In this document: piece by piece, positions 9,042 through 17,140 of the stretch
How positions within the stretch are numbered: the stretch's first letter is position 1
Layout of the letters: each line of letters starts with the position of its first letter
From: CAVSRC01 sp963750065
GTDB taxonomy: Bacteria > Pseudomonadota > Alphaproteobacteria > Rhizobiales > Kaistiaceae
Length of the DNA: 64,000 nucleotides
Direction: 5' to 3'
NCBI GenBank assembly: GCA_963750065.1
Contig: CAVVPK010000016.1
Coordinates: 7,166-71,165, forward strand
Made by a program: the position numbers and the translations under genes
The notes under the pieces: generated by a model
Databases searched by the model: none
What the model saw: the letters and a program-made list of their open reading frames with translations, nothing else
Told to the model about the DNA's origin: nothing

Positions 9042-9445
9042 TTCGACCCCGCGAAGATGCGCGTCAGCCACCAGCAAGCGAGCGTTGCCGCCGTGGCGCC
9101 GACGAAGGCCAGCACGCTCAGCGTCGCCGTCGTTCCTTCGCTCGCCAGAAACAGGCTCCAGACGACGCCGACGCTGGAGCTGAGACCGGCAGCAAGGTTC
9201 GCCGCCACCGGACGCGCCATCACCTGACGAGCAGCGACCAGGGCGCCGACCACCGCCACCGGCACGACCACCATCAGGCAGGAATAGAAGAAGGCGCCGC
9301 CGAGATCGCTGGCGAAATCGGGCGGAACGGCGCCGAGGACAAGCACGCCGAGAAAGATCATACCGCCACCGGCGAACGGCCCGATGACGATGAAGGCGAG
9401 GAACGTCGCCAGCGCGCCCGGCAGCCGCCTAGTCTTGCCTGTCAT
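9038..9445 (-). CDS. Small membrane protein in the ruv operon
   Basis: 135 aa from MTGKTRRLPG. Four hydrophobic stretches look like membrane helices (about residues 9-32, 45-70, 75-97 and 102-125). No catalytic motif was seen and the family is not recognised. It sits between ruvA and ruvB, sharing ATGA with the ruvB start, so it is probably co-translated with ruvB. Similar small membrane proteins occur at this place in some Rhizobiales, with no established role. An alternative in-frame start lies at about 9475. Confidence 0.7.
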
Positions 9446-9542
9446 GTGCGCGCTGCCTTCCACCGTCGTCATCCCTGCCTCCGCCCGGCGGCCCCTGTCT
9501 CTGTCCCAGCCAGGGTCCGCGATGCGGCCTGCCCGCGCTCCA

Positions 9543-10160
9543 TTACCGCGCCAGTTCCTTGAGGCCCAGGCGGATGAGCTGCTCGGCGGTGGCGCTTTCG
9601 CCCGCCGAACGCGATGCCGCGGCCACCGCCGCGCTTGCCTGCACCTGGGCGTAGCCGAGATTGGTGAGCGCCGAGACGGCATCGGCGACCGGCCGCGGTG
9701 CACGATGCTCGGCAAGGTCCGCCTGCAGGTGCGCCACCGCCGGATCGGCGTTGGAATAGCCCGGCGCCTTGTCGCGCAATTCCGCCACGATGCGCTCGGC
9801 CACCTTCTTGCCGACGCCGGGCGCGCGCGCCAGCGCCGCTTTGTCCTGCAGTGCGATCGCCGTGGCCAGATCGCCGGGCTTCAGCGTACCCAGCACCGCC
9901 AGCGCCACCCGCGCACCCACCCCCTGCACGGTCATCAGCAGGCGGAACCATTCGCGCTCGTGATCGCTGGCAAAGCCGTAGAGCCGGATCATGTCCTCGC
10001 GCACATAGGTCTCGATCGACAGCGTTGCCGCCTCGCCGACCGAGGGCAGCGCCTGCAGCGTGCGCGCCGAGCAATAGGCCTGGTAGCCGACGCCGCCGAC
10101 ATCGACGATGACCCAATCCTCGCCATAGGAATCGATGACGCCGCGCAGCTTGCCGATCAT
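9543..10160 (-). CDS. ruvA: RuvA, Holliday-junction binding subunit
   Basis: 205 aa. Domain I is an OB-fold (MIGKLRGVIDSYGEDWVIVD, GVGYQAYCS), domain II holds two helix-hairpin-helix motifs (VQGVGARVALAVLGTL and APGVGKKVAERIVAEL), and domain III at the C-terminus (AVSALTNLGY ... EQLIRLGLKEL) contacts RuvB. RuvA tetramers hold the junction in a square-planar form for RuvB and RuvC. It lies 60 bases after ruvC in the ruvC-ruvA-ruvB cluster. Confidence 0.97.
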   Translation of the reverse strand: MIGKLRGVIDSYGEDWVIVDVGGVGYQAYCSARTLQALPSVGEAATLSIETYVREDMIRLYGFASDHEREWFRLLMTVQGVGARVALAVLGTLKPGDLATAIALQDKAALARAPGVGKKVAERIVAELRDKAPGYSNADPAVAHLQADLAEHRAPRPVADAVSALTNLGYAQVQASAAVAAASRSAGESATAEQLIRLGLKELAR

Positions 10161-10220
10161 GGCTCTGTTGTTACCATGAATCGGGCTTTCCAGGGGCGGG
10201 ACGGCGGATTTGCCCGCGTT

Positions 10221-10727
10221 TCAGACGAGCGGCACCATGGCGCGCGCCGACTGGCGGTGGTGGGCGTGGCAGATGGCGATGGCCAGCGCGTCGGCGGCGT
10301 GTTCGCTGTCGAAGCTGGCGCGCGGCAAGAGGACGCGCACCATGGCGCGAATCTGCCCCTTCTCGGCATGACCGGCGCCGACGATCGCCTTCTTGACGGC
10401 GTTGGGCGCGTATTCGGCGACAGCCAGACCCATCTGCGCCGGCGCCAGCAGGGCGATGCCGCGCGCCTGGCCGAGCTTCAGCGTCGCCTGGGCGTCGCGA
10501 TTGACGAAGCTCTGCTCCACCGCTGCCTCGTCCGGCTGCCACTGGCCGAGCATCGCGACCAGGCCGGTATGGAGGACGAGGAGCCGGCTTGCCATGTCGC
10601 CCTCGACCGGCGCCTTGATGGTGCCGGAGGCGACGAAGGCGAGCGTATTGCCCTTGATCGTCACCACGCCCCAGCCGGTGGCGCGCAGCCCCGGATCGAT
10701 GCCGACGATGCGAATCGGTTCGTTCAT
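10221..10727 (-). CDS. ruvC: RuvC, crossover junction endodeoxyribonuclease
   Basis: 168 aa, the usual length. RNase H-like fold with catalytic acids in IVGIDPGLRATGWG (Asp about residue 10), EQSFVNRDAQ (Glu about 70) and DALAIAICHAHH near the C-terminus. RuvC resolves Holliday junctions by paired nicks after RuvAB branch migration. First gene of the ruv cluster on this strand; a DMT transporter gene lies 22 bases upstream. Confidence 0.97.
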   Translation of the reverse strand: MNEPIRIVGIDPGLRATGWGVVTIKGNTLAFVASGTIKAPVEGDMASRLLVLHTGLVAMLGQWQPDEAAVEQSFVNRDAQATLKLGQARGIALLAPAQMGLAVAEYAPNAVKKAIVGAGHAEKGQIRAMVRVLLPRASFDSEHAADALAIAICHAHHRQSARAMVPLV

Positions 10728-10749
10728 TGCACCCCAAGGCGTAGCGCGC

Positions 10750-11682
10750 TCAAGCGCCGCTTGCCACTGCGCGCCGGACGCCGAGCTTCACCACGCCGGT
10801 TGCCAGCGCCACGCCGGCAACCACCAGCACCACCCCGCCCAGCGTCACGGACGAGGGCACCTCGCCAAGCACGGGAATGGCCAGCACGGCGGCGAAGGCC
10901 GGCGGCAGAGCGGCGAGCAGCGCCGCGCGCGAGGAACCGAGAATGCGCACGGCGGTGCCGTAGCAGGCCAGCGCGACGATGCCGGAGAGCACGCCCTGCG
11001 ACAGCACTTCGCCGGCGAGCACGCCCGGCCCGGCTGCCAGCAATGCCGCTGTGCCTTCCATCGCCGCGAAGGGCGCCAGCAGGATCGTCGACCATGCCGC
11101 GACGATGCCGGCGGCGGGGATCGCGGCCAGACCGCTTCTGTGAAAGGCGTGGGTATAGACCGCCCACAGCGCCGCACCGACAACGACCAGCCAGCGACCC
11201 AGGCCATGGCCGTGGAAAACCGCCACGCCGCCGATGGCCGCCATGGCGATCACCACCAGGGCGAATCCGGCCAGCCGGCTGATGCCGAAGCGCTCGCGGT
11301 CGATGGCAGCGGAGAAGAGGGCGGCGAACAGCGGCATGGTGCCGCCGAGCAGCACGCCACTTTCGGCGGCGCTGGCATAGTGCATGCCCGTCGCCACCAG
11401 AACAAAGAAGGGCGCTCCCGCCCCGGCGACCATCATGGCAACCAGATGCACGCGGACGCCGCGCGGCAGGAGGCCGATCCGCCACCAGAAGGGTGCCAGC
11501 GCCACGGCCGGAATCGCGAAACGCAGGATGCCGAGCCAGGCTACCGGCAGATGCACGGTTGCCGCTTGCCGCGTGGTGACGATCCACAGCGACCAGATCA
11601 GCACGGTGACCACCGCGGCGATGACGCCCGTCGCCATCTGCCGCCGCGGGTCTCCAGTCCGATCGAAATTCAGAGCCTTCAT
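10750..11682 (-). CDS. EamA-type (DMT superfamily) transporter
   Basis: 310 aa with about ten hydrophobic helices in two EamA repeats (about residues 16-145 and 160-295). Family-typical text includes LPVAWLGILRFAIPAVALAP and GVLLGGTMPLFAALFSA. Members export amino acids or other small metabolites. The gene diverges from an Lrp/AsnC regulator, a common arrangement in which the regulator controls an amino-acid exporter; that link is inference. The substrate is not visible. Start at 11682 (MKALNFDR). Confidence 0.85.
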   Translation of the reverse strand: MKALNFDRTGDPRRQMATGVIAAVVTVLIWSLWIVTTRQAATVHLPVAWLGILRFAIPAVALAPFWWRIGLLPRGVRVHLVAMMVAGAGAPFFVLVATGMHYASAAESGVLLGGTMPLFAALFSAAIDRERFGISRLAGFALVVIAMAAIGGVAVFHGHGLGRWLVVVGAALWAVYTHAFHRSGLAAIPAAGIVAAWSTILLAPFAAMEGTAALLAAGPGVLAGEVLSQGVLSGIVALACYGTAVRILGSSRAALLAALPPAFAAVLAIPVLGEVPSSVTLGGVVLVVAGVALATGVVKLGVRRAVASGA

Positions 11683-11727
11683 GGTCCTGCCCCATTGGTT
11701 GGAACAGGTTCAGATTTATGCCGCCAC

Positions 11728-11757
11728 TTGCGACATTTCCTTGCGAAGATTGCGCAA
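11728..11757. promoter_or_regulatory. Candidate Lrp-type operator between exporter and regulator
   Basis: Three TTGCG units at 11728, 11741 and 11750 in the 112-base divergent intergenic region; the last forms the palindrome TTGCGCAA (11750-11757). Repeated half-sites between an Lrp gene and its divergent target fit an auto-regulatory operator. Inferred from arrangement only. Confidence 0.4.
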
Positions 11758-11794
11758 TTGGTAGACGGTCAGCAATATTCAGCCAATCGAGAGC

Positions 11795-12289
11795 ATGATA
11801 CCGATGAAAAATGGCAAGAACGCACCGGACCGGATCGACCAGCGGATTCTCGCCACGCTGCAGGCGGACGGGCGGCTCTCCAATGTCGACCTCGCCGAGC
11901 GGGTCGGGCTGTCGCCCTCGCCCTGCCTCCGACGGGTGAAGCAGCTCGAGGACGCCGGCATGATCGACGGCTACCGCGCCGTTCTCAACCGCAAGGCCGT
12001 CGGCCTCGGCCTCACCGTCTTCGTCGAGTTGAAGGTCGGCAAACACAGCCGCGACAACGCCGCCATGTTGCAGCAGGCTCTCATGGCGCTGCCCGAGGTG
12101 GTGTCGTGCCACATGGTATCGGGCGTATCGGACTTTCTGGCGGAAGTCGTGGTGCCCGACCTCGAAGCCTATGAGCAGCTGATGACCGACAAGATCCTGA
12201 CGCTGGAGACCATCGAGGACGTGCGCTCCAACTTCGCCATCCGCACGATCAAGAGCAACGGCCCCCTGCCGCTCGGCTACCTCGCCTGA
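11795..12289 (+). CDS. Lrp/AsnC family transcriptional regulator
   Basis: 164 aa. N-terminal AsnC helix-turn-helix (DRIDQRILATLQADGRLSNV, LAERVGLSPSPCLRRVKQLE, about residues 11-55) and C-terminal RAM ligand-binding domain (VFVELKVGKH ... MTDKILTLETIEDVRSNFAI). These regulators sense amino acids as octamers and often control a neighbouring transporter, here the divergent EamA exporter. An ATG three codons downstream is an alternative start. The window does not show which effector is sensed. Confidence 0.92.
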   Translation: MIPMKNGKNAPDRIDQRILATLQADGRLSNVDLAERVGLSPSPCLRRVKQLEDAGMIDGYRAVLNRKAVGLGLTVFVELKVGKHSRDNAAMLQQALMALPEVVSCHMVSGVSDFLAEVVVPDLEAYEQLMTDKILTLETIEDVRSNFAIRTIKSNGPLPLGYLA

Positions 12290-12356
12290 CTGCTCTGGCG
12301 GGCGCACGGCAAACCTGCTTACTGCTAGGCGCACGAGATATCGCTGCGAGTCGCCT

Positions 12357-13118
12357 GTGTCCTTCGATCCCGCCTTCTTCACCACGCCCGTCTTCCTGAT
12401 GACGCTCGGCGCGGCGGTTGCGGCGGCGCTGGTTCGCGGCTTTGCCGGCTTCGGCGCGGCGCTGATCTTTGTCCCCATCGCCAGTGCCGCCTACGGACCG
12501 ACCGTGGCGGCGCCCACCTTGTTGCTGGTCGATTTCGTGATGACCCTTCCGTTCTTCCTCGGCGGCGTTCGCCGCTGCCGCTGGCCGACCGTCCTGCCCG
12601 CGGCCCTTGCCGCCATGTTTCTGTCGCCGCTGGGCGCCTGGGCGCTTGCCGTCGGCGACCGCACGGCGCTGCGCTGGGCGATCTCAGTCGCCATCCTGCT
12701 GCTCGTCGCGCTGATGGCGTCCGGCTGGCGCTACCGCTCGGAGCCGACGGTGCCGGTGTCCGCCGGTGTCGGCGCCATTGCCGGGTTCCTTGGCGGCTTC
12801 GCCCAGATCAGCGGACCGCCGGTGATTGCATTGTGGGTCAGCGGGCCGCTGCCGGCGGTGATCATCCGCGCCAACATGTTCGTGTTCTTCACGGTGATCA
12901 CGCTGGCCTCGTTCACCGCCTATTGGCTGAACGGCTTCTTCACGGCCGAGGTGCTGCACCTGGTCGTTGCGGTGGCGCCGGTCTACGGGCTGGCACTTTA
13001 TGTCGGCGCGCGCATCTTCGGCCGCACCGCCGGCGCCGGCTATCGCCCGCTGGCCTATGCCACGATCGCGCTGGCCGCGATCACCAGCCTGCCGCTGTTC
13101 GACGGGCTTCTGCGCTGA
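12357..13118 (+). CDS. TauE/SafE family membrane permease
   Basis: 253 aa from a GTG start. About eight hydrophobic helices in two similar halves, each starting with a TauE-type motif: ALVRGFAGFGAALIFVPIAS at about residue 23 and GFLGGFAQISGPPVIALW at about 140. The family exports organic sulfur compounds such as sulfite or sulfoacetate, or other small anions. It lies 67 bases after the Lrp gene in the same direction but with no overlap. A second, only distantly similar member is at 34456-35211. Confidence 0.85.
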   Translation: MSFDPAFFTTPVFLMTLGAAVAAALVRGFAGFGAALIFVPIASAAYGPTVAAPTLLLVDFVMTLPFFLGGVRRCRWPTVLPAALAAMFLSPLGAWALAVGDRTALRWAISVAILLLVALMASGWRYRSEPTVPVSAGVGAIAGFLGGFAQISGPPVIALWVSGPLPAVIIRANMFVFFTVITLASFTAYWLNGFFTAEVLHLVVAVAPVYGLALYVGARIFGRTAGAGYRPLAYATIALAAITSLPLFDGLLR

Positions 13119-13141
13119 GGCAACATGGAGCCTGTCGGCGC

Positions 13142-13891
13142 TTACGCCGCCGTCAGCTTCTCCAGCATCTCGTCGGAGACCTCGAAGTTGGAATAGACGT
13201 TCTGCACGTCGTCGTCCTCTTCGAGCAGGTCGAGCACCTTCAGCATGGTGGCCGCCTTTTCCTCGTCGAGTGCGGTCTGGGTCTGCGGCAGCCACACCGC
13301 CTTGACCGTCTCGGCCTCGCCGAGCACCGCCTCGAGCTGACGCGCCACCTCGCCGAGGTCCTCGAAGGCGCAGGTGATGACGTGACCGTCCGCGTCGCTC
13401 TTGACGTCGTCGGCGCCGGCCTCGATCGCCGCCTCCAGCACCTGATCGGCGCTGCCCGCCTCCACCTTGTAGTGGATCTCCCCGATGCGGCTGAACATGA
13501 AGGCGACCGAGCCGGTCTCGCCGAGCGCCCCGCCGTTCTTGCTGAGATAGGAGCGCACGGCACTGGCGGTGCGGTTGCGGTTGTCGGTCAGCGCCTCGAC
13601 GATCATCGCCACGCCGCCCGGCCCGTAGCCCTCGTAGCGGACCTCCTCGTAGTTGTCGCCCTCGCCGCCGGTCGCCTTCTTGATGGCGCGCTCGATATTG
13701 TCCTTGGGCATGTTCTCGGCGCGCGCATTCTGGATGGCCAGCCGCAGGCGCGAATTCATGCCCGGATCGGGCGCGCCGAGCTTGGCGGCAACGGTGATTT
13801 CGCGCGCCAGCTTGGAGAACAGCTTCGAGCGCCGCGCATCGGCAGCGCCCTTGCGGTGCATGATGTTCTTGAACTGTGAATGGCCGGCCAT
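13142..13891 (-). CDS. yebC: YebC/PmpR family protein
   Basis: 249 aa, the usual length. Opens with MAGHSQFKNIMHRKGAADAR, the signature of the family, then PKDNIERAIKKATGG, YEGYGPGGVAMIVEALTDNR and a C-terminal domain with acidic LLEEDDDVQNVYSNFEV. Family members have been described both as transcriptional regulators and, more recently, as factors relieving ribosome stalling; the sequence does not decide. It stands 116 bases from ymdB in the same direction and ends close to the convergent TauE gene. Confidence 0.95.
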   Translation of the reverse strand: MAGHSQFKNIMHRKGAADARRSKLFSKLAREITVAAKLGAPDPGMNSRLRLAIQNARAENMPKDNIERAIKKATGGEGDNYEEVRYEGYGPGGVAMIVEALTDNRNRTASAVRSYLSKNGGALGETGSVAFMFSRIGEIHYKVEAGSADQVLEAAIEAGADDVKSDADGHVITCAFEDLGEVARQLEAVLGEAETVKAVWLPQTQTALDEEKAATMLKVLDLLEEDDDVQNVYSNFEVSDEMLEKLTAA

Positions 13892-14007
13892 GTGCGTCCC
13901 TGAAAAGGCAGACGTAGCGGCCGCGCGCCCCCTGCGCGGTTCAGCCGCCACGACCCGGTTCGGAATTGTGGCCGCGTTATAAGGCCGCAACCGCCGGAAG
14001 GAAAGGT

Positions 14008-14844
14008 CTACGCCTTCCGGCTCCAGAAGCCGGGCACCGTCTCCGCCAGCACGCCGCCGAGCCTCAGCGGCGCCACCCTCAGCGCCAGCCCGGTGGCGTC
14101 GTCGATCTCGACCGCCAGGCCGGCGATCGTCGGCGGGCCGTCGGCCGGCGAGAAGCGCTCGCCCGGCACCTTGTGCAGGAAGCGGCGCACCGGCTCCTGA
14201 TAGTTCATGCCGATGACCGACTGGTAGTCGCCGCACATGCCGACGTCGGTCTGGAAGGCAGTGCCGCCGGCCAGCACCCGGTAATCGGAGGTCGGCACAT
14301 GGGTATGGGTGCCGACGACCAGCGACACCCGCCCGTCGAGATGGTGGCCCAGCGCCTGCTTCTCGCTCGATGCCTCGGCATGGAAGTCGACCACGATGGC
14401 GTCCGCCTGTTCGCCCAGCGGACAGGCGGCAAGCTCGCGGTCGATGACCGCGAAGGGGTCGTCCAAGGCGTCCATGAACACCCGCCCCATGGCGTTGATC
14501 ACCAGAACGCGGGCGCCGCTCCGCGCCATGTAGAGGCTGCTGCCGCGGCCGGGCGTTCCCGCCGGATAGTTGACCGGCCTCAGGAAGCGCTCCTGCCGCT
14601 CGGCGAAAACCAGTGCCTCGCGCTGATCGAAGACGTGGTTGCCGGTGGTCACCACGTCGGCGCCGGCGCCCAGAACCTGGCGCAAGATATCCTCGGTGAT
14701 GCCGAAGCCGCCGGCCGCGTTCTCTCCGTTCACGACGACGAAATCGAGCCTGTATTCGACGATCAGTGCCGGCAGACGCTCGATCACTGCGTTGCGGCCG
14801 GCGCGCCCGACCAGATCTCCCAGAAATAAAAGCCGCAACGTCAC
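14008..14844 (-). CDS. YmdB-type metallophosphoesterase
   Basis: 278 aa, matching the TIGR00282 family. Metal-binding motifs: LFLGDLVGRAGR (about residues 6-17), VNGENAAGG (38-46), TTGNHVFDQ (64-72), VDFHAEASSEK and GTHTHVPT near the middle. Bacillus YmdB cleaves 2',3'-cyclic nucleotides; the alphaproteobacterial role is not established. Its start overlaps the stop of the preceding cyclo-ligase frame in ATGA (14841-14844), so the two are coupled. This follows the conserved order zapA - 6S RNA - fcl - ymdB. Confidence 0.9.
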   Translation of the reverse strand: MTLRLLFLGDLVGRAGRNAVIERLPALIVEYRLDFVVVNGENAAGGFGITEDILRQVLGAGADVVTTGNHVFDQREALVFAERQERFLRPVNYPAGTPGRGSSLYMARSGARVLVINAMGRVFMDALDDPFAVIDRELAACPLGEQADAIVVDFHAEASSEKQALGHHLDGRVSLVVGTHTHVPTSDYRVLAGGTAFQTDVGMCGDYQSVIGMNYQEPVRRFLHKVPGERFSPADGPPTIAGLAVEIDDATGLALRVAPLRLGGVLAETVPGFWSRKA

Positions 14845-15448
14845 CGCCTCGCCGTCTGCGACGCCATTTCGAGCGTCTCGTTCTCGGTCACGATCCAGTC
14901 GAGCCGCACATCGTGCGGTTCGGCCGGGATCACCTCTACCTCCTGCGCCGCAAATGCAATGCCGACGAGCTTCGGCCTGATTCCGCGCGCCGCGAGCTTC
15001 GCCAGCGCCCGGTCGTAATGGCCCTTGCCGTGGCCGAGCCGCGTTCCTGAACGATCGAACGCGACCATCGGCATGACGACAAGCTGCGGGATCGAGGATC
15101 GGCCGGTCGGGCGTCGGCGCCAGCGTGCCGAAGCCGCCGGCAGCAAGCGGATCGTCGGGCTCGTGGCGGCGGAAGACGAGAAGTCACCGGGTCGGTGACC
15201 GCGGGCAGCACGATTGCAATTCCCAGCCCCCGCGCCGCTGCGATGATCGGCCGGCAGTCGCATTCGCTGCGGATCGGCAGATAAGCCGCCACGATGCGCG
15301 GCGTCTCGGCGGCGACGATCGCCATCACGCGCGCGGCGATCCGCACCGACGCATCGGCCCGCTCGCGCGCGCCCAGCCGCTCCCGCCGGGCCAGTGCCTT
15401 GGCCCTGAGCGCCGCCTTGGCTGGATTGTCGGATTGTGCCGGACTCAT
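14841..15448 (-). pseudogene. 5-formyltetrahydrofolate cyclo-ligase, two frameshifts
   Basis: The three minus-strand frames together give a complete protein: KAALRAKALARRERLG ... IVLPAVTDPVT in the first frame, LVFRRHEPDDPLAAGGFGTL in a second, and QLVVMPMVAFDRSGTRLGHG-KGHYDRALA in a third, ending at 14841. Shifts lie near 15178-15184 and in the CCC run at 15088-15090; each is fixed by removing one base. The enzyme (MTHFS, EC 6.3.3.2) converts 5-formyl-THF to 5,10-methenyl-THF with ATP. It follows 6S RNA, as in most alphaproteobacteria. Either a young pseudogene or two sequencing errors; the rest is well conserved. Confidence 0.85.
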
Positions 15449-15451
15449 TGC

Positions 15452-15625
15452 CGCTGGCAGGACGAGGTGAGGAGCGAGGCCACAGCAGCCGGTGGAGGTT
15501 TCGATCCCGGAGACCTACTGGTGTAGGTGGGCGCCGTATGAATGAGCCCACGGGCTCGCCCAGGGACAGCTCCCATTAGGATCGTAAGGCCCCGGGGATA
15601 CTGTACTCCTGCCGCACCCCGCAGC
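15452..15625 (-). ncRNA. ssrS: 6S RNA (ssrS), alphaproteobacterial type
   Basis: Minus-strand sequence contains conserved alphaproteobacterial 6S blocks: CCCGGGGCCTTACGATCC, GGGAGCTGTCCCTGGGC, GGCGCCCACCTACACCA and CGGGATCGAAACCTCCACCG. The 5' GGCAGGA and 3' TCCTGCC can pair to close the long hairpin. A TATATA -10-like element lies at about 15634-15640, just upstream of the proposed 5' end. 6S RNA mimics an open promoter and binds sigma70 RNA polymerase in stationary phase. Position just before the cyclo-ligase matches the family. Ends are approximate. Confidence 0.85.
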
Positions 15626-15783
15626 CTCGCCGGCTCGATATATAGGCTGCCGCCTCGCCCGGCGCCATAATCGCTTTTGGCGCGCGCGGCCAACGATCCG
15701 GCAGTACTGTCGCCCACGCGGGATAGCGCCGCCATTTCGATCAGGCTCCAGGAGCAAAGTCGGCCATCGCTGTCAGCGAGAGA

Positions 15784-16062
15784 TCATTGTTGCTTTCCGG
15801 AAGCATCGAGCTTCTCGGCGAGCCAAATCTTGATCAGCGACTGATAGGGGACGTCCCGCTTGCCGGCCGCGATCTTGATCCGCTCCAGGAGAGCGTTGGG
15901 AAGCCGCAGCGAGATCGCCGTAGACGACGGCTTCAACTTGGGAAGCCGCACCCTGTCAGCTTTGCTCCAGTCGATGTGATCGGCTGAGTCGTGGCTTTCC
16001 CAAAACGCGCGTTCTTCGGCCTCTGTCTTGAACTGCGGCAATGGTTTAGGTCTGCTGCTCAT
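15784..16062 (-). CDS. brnA: BrnA-type antitoxin
   Basis: 92 aa from ATG at 16062, preceded by GGAG at a seven-base spacing inside the end of brnT. N-terminal part PKPLPQFKTEAEERAFWESH with DHIDWSKA is the typical BrnA toxin-wrapping segment; the C-terminal ISLRLPNALLERIKIAAGKR with VPYQSLIKIWLAEKL is a ribbon-helix-helix-like DNA-binding domain. BrnA neutralises the BrnT ribonuclease and represses the operon. It overlaps brnT by 17 bases, toxin first, the usual order. An upstream in-frame ATG at 16077 is possible. The pair lies between zapA and 6S RNA. Confidence 0.85.
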   Translation of the reverse strand: MSSRPKPLPQFKTEAEERAFWESHDSADHIDWSKADRVRLPKLKPSSTAISLRLPNALLERIKIAAGKRDVPYQSLIKIWLAEKLDASGKQQ

Positions 16063-16348
16063 AATAGCTCCGCTCATTGCGGCTCATGTCCCGGGCCGAA
16101 ATCACCCGTATTTTCGTTTCTTTGTCGCGAAGCGTGAAGGTAATGTGAAGCAACCTTCCGTCGTCGGTGCGTCCGAGAGCGTGGATACGCTGCTCCATGG
16201 CGCTATGCTTCGCGTCGGGAGCCATCAGCAATGGCTCGTTGAAGAAGACCTGCTCGGCCTCGGCCTGGCTGACCGTATGCTTTTCAACGCTCTTGCGAGC
16301 GTTCCCCGCGTCCCAGTCGAAGCTGGTGATCCGCTCCCAATCGACCAT
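16046..16348 (-). CDS. brnT: BrnT-type ribonuclease toxin
   Basis: 100 aa. BrnT hallmarks: FDWDAGNARKSVEKHTVSQA at about residues 10-29, EAEQVFFNEPLLM, then RIHALGRTDDGRLLHITFTL and IRVISARDMSRNERSYYE at the C-terminus. BrnT is a small RelE-like endoribonuclease that halts translation when freed from BrnA. It is followed directly by brnA. Start at 16348 begins MVDWERITSF; the leader contains a perfect inverted repeat (16353-16373) that fits a BrnA operator. The genes sit in a core locus, which suggests insertion. Confidence 0.87.
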   Translation of the reverse strand: MVDWERITSFDWDAGNARKSVEKHTVSQAEAEQVFFNEPLLMAPDAKHSAMEQRIHALGRTDDGRLLHITFTLRDKETKIRVISARDMSRNERSYYEQQT

Positions 16349-16352
16349 CCTT

Positions 16353-16373
16353 GTATATTATCACCATATACAG
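16353..16373. promoter_or_regulatory. Palindromic operator/promoter of brnTA
   Basis: Perfect inverted repeat TGTATAT (16353-16359) and ATATACA (16367-16373) with a seven-base spacer, ending 5 bases before the brnT start codon. It is AT-rich in a GC-rich region and includes TATAAT-like text on the minus strand. It fits the site where BrnA represses its own operon. Confidence 0.6.
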
Positions 16374-16464
16374 CAATTTCAAGAGCAGGTGACCGGCACG
16401 CCGCTCGACGAGACCGGCCGCGCACCCTCTACAGGCTTGGTACGAGCCTTTGCCGGGCACCTTT

Positions 16465-16845
16465 TCAGGCCGGCCCGTCGCTGCCGTCGGCGCCGGCAAT
16501 CCGCGCCGCCAGCGCCTCCACCCGCGACGCCATCGCGTTGATCGCTTCGGCGATCCCCGCCTCGGTTTGCGCCTGGCGCTCGACCACCGCCGCCCGCGCC
16601 TCCTCCAGACCCGCGACTTCGGCGTGCAACTGCTGCAGCCGGCGCGCCGCTTCCGTGTTCTGGTCGGCCAGCGTAATCGCCGCCATTACCGTCAGCCGCT
16701 GGTCGCCGATCTCGCCGAAGCGCTCGCGCAGATGGTCGATCGACTGATTGAGCTGCTCGGCCATGCCGGCCAGATGTTCCTCCTGGCCATCCTCGCAGGC
16801 CATGCGATAGGTCTTGCCGCTGATAGTGACGTTGACCTGAGCCAT
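16465..16845 (-). CDS. zapA: ZapA, FtsZ-ring stabilising protein
   Basis: 126 aa. N-terminal ZapA domain MAQVNVTISGKTYRMACEDGQ followed by HLAGMAEQLNQSIDHLRERF and RLTVMAAITLADQ, then a long coiled-coil C-terminal half (about residues 60-120) rich in A/E/R/Q heptads. ZapA cross-links FtsZ filaments at midcell. It lies 16 bases after a DUF4164 gene and upstream of 6S RNA, the standard alphaproteobacterial order, but the brnTA pair separates it from ssrS here. Confidence 0.92.
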   Translation of the reverse strand: MAQVNVTISGKTYRMACEDGQEEHLAGMAEQLNQSIDHLRERFGEIGDQRLTVMAAITLADQNTEAARRLQQLHAEVAGLEEARAAVVERQAQTEAGIAEAINAMASRVEALAARIAGADGSDGPA

Positions 16846-16861
16846 CCCGCTCTCCCGCTCC

Positions 16862-17140
16862 TCAGCCGTGCCGCGTCAGGACCTCGCGGATCGATTCCAT
16901 CGCCGCCACCAGGCGGCGCGAAACCTCGCGATTGGCCTCTTCCAGCCGCGCCGAACGCGCTTCTGCCGCATCCAGCGATTGCGCCAGCCGTGAACGGTCG
17001 GTGCCCAGCCGGTGCAGTTCGCCCTCCAGCGATGTCATCTGGTCGGCGGATTCCAGTCGCCCGTCGATCGCTTCCTCAAGCCGGTCGAAGGCGCCGGACA
17101 GTCGTTGCAGGGCCGCGTCGATGGTGGAAGAGCCCGTCAT
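16862..17140 (-). CDS. DUF4164 coiled-coil protein
   Basis: 92 aa from MTGSSTIDAALQRL. Almost entirely helical with heptad-like spacing and no cysteine or catalytic motif (ALQRLSGAFDRLEEAIDGRL, DRSRLAQSLDAAEARSARLE). Matches the small DUF4164 family found immediately upstream of zapA in Rhizobiales. A role with ZapA at the division site is plausible from position but unproven. An upstream extension of the frame is not supported. Confidence 0.8.
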   Translation of the reverse strand: MTGSSTIDAALQRLSGAFDRLEEAIDGRLESADQMTSLEGELHRLGTDRSRLAQSLDAAEARSARLEEANREVSRRLVAAMESIREVLTRHG

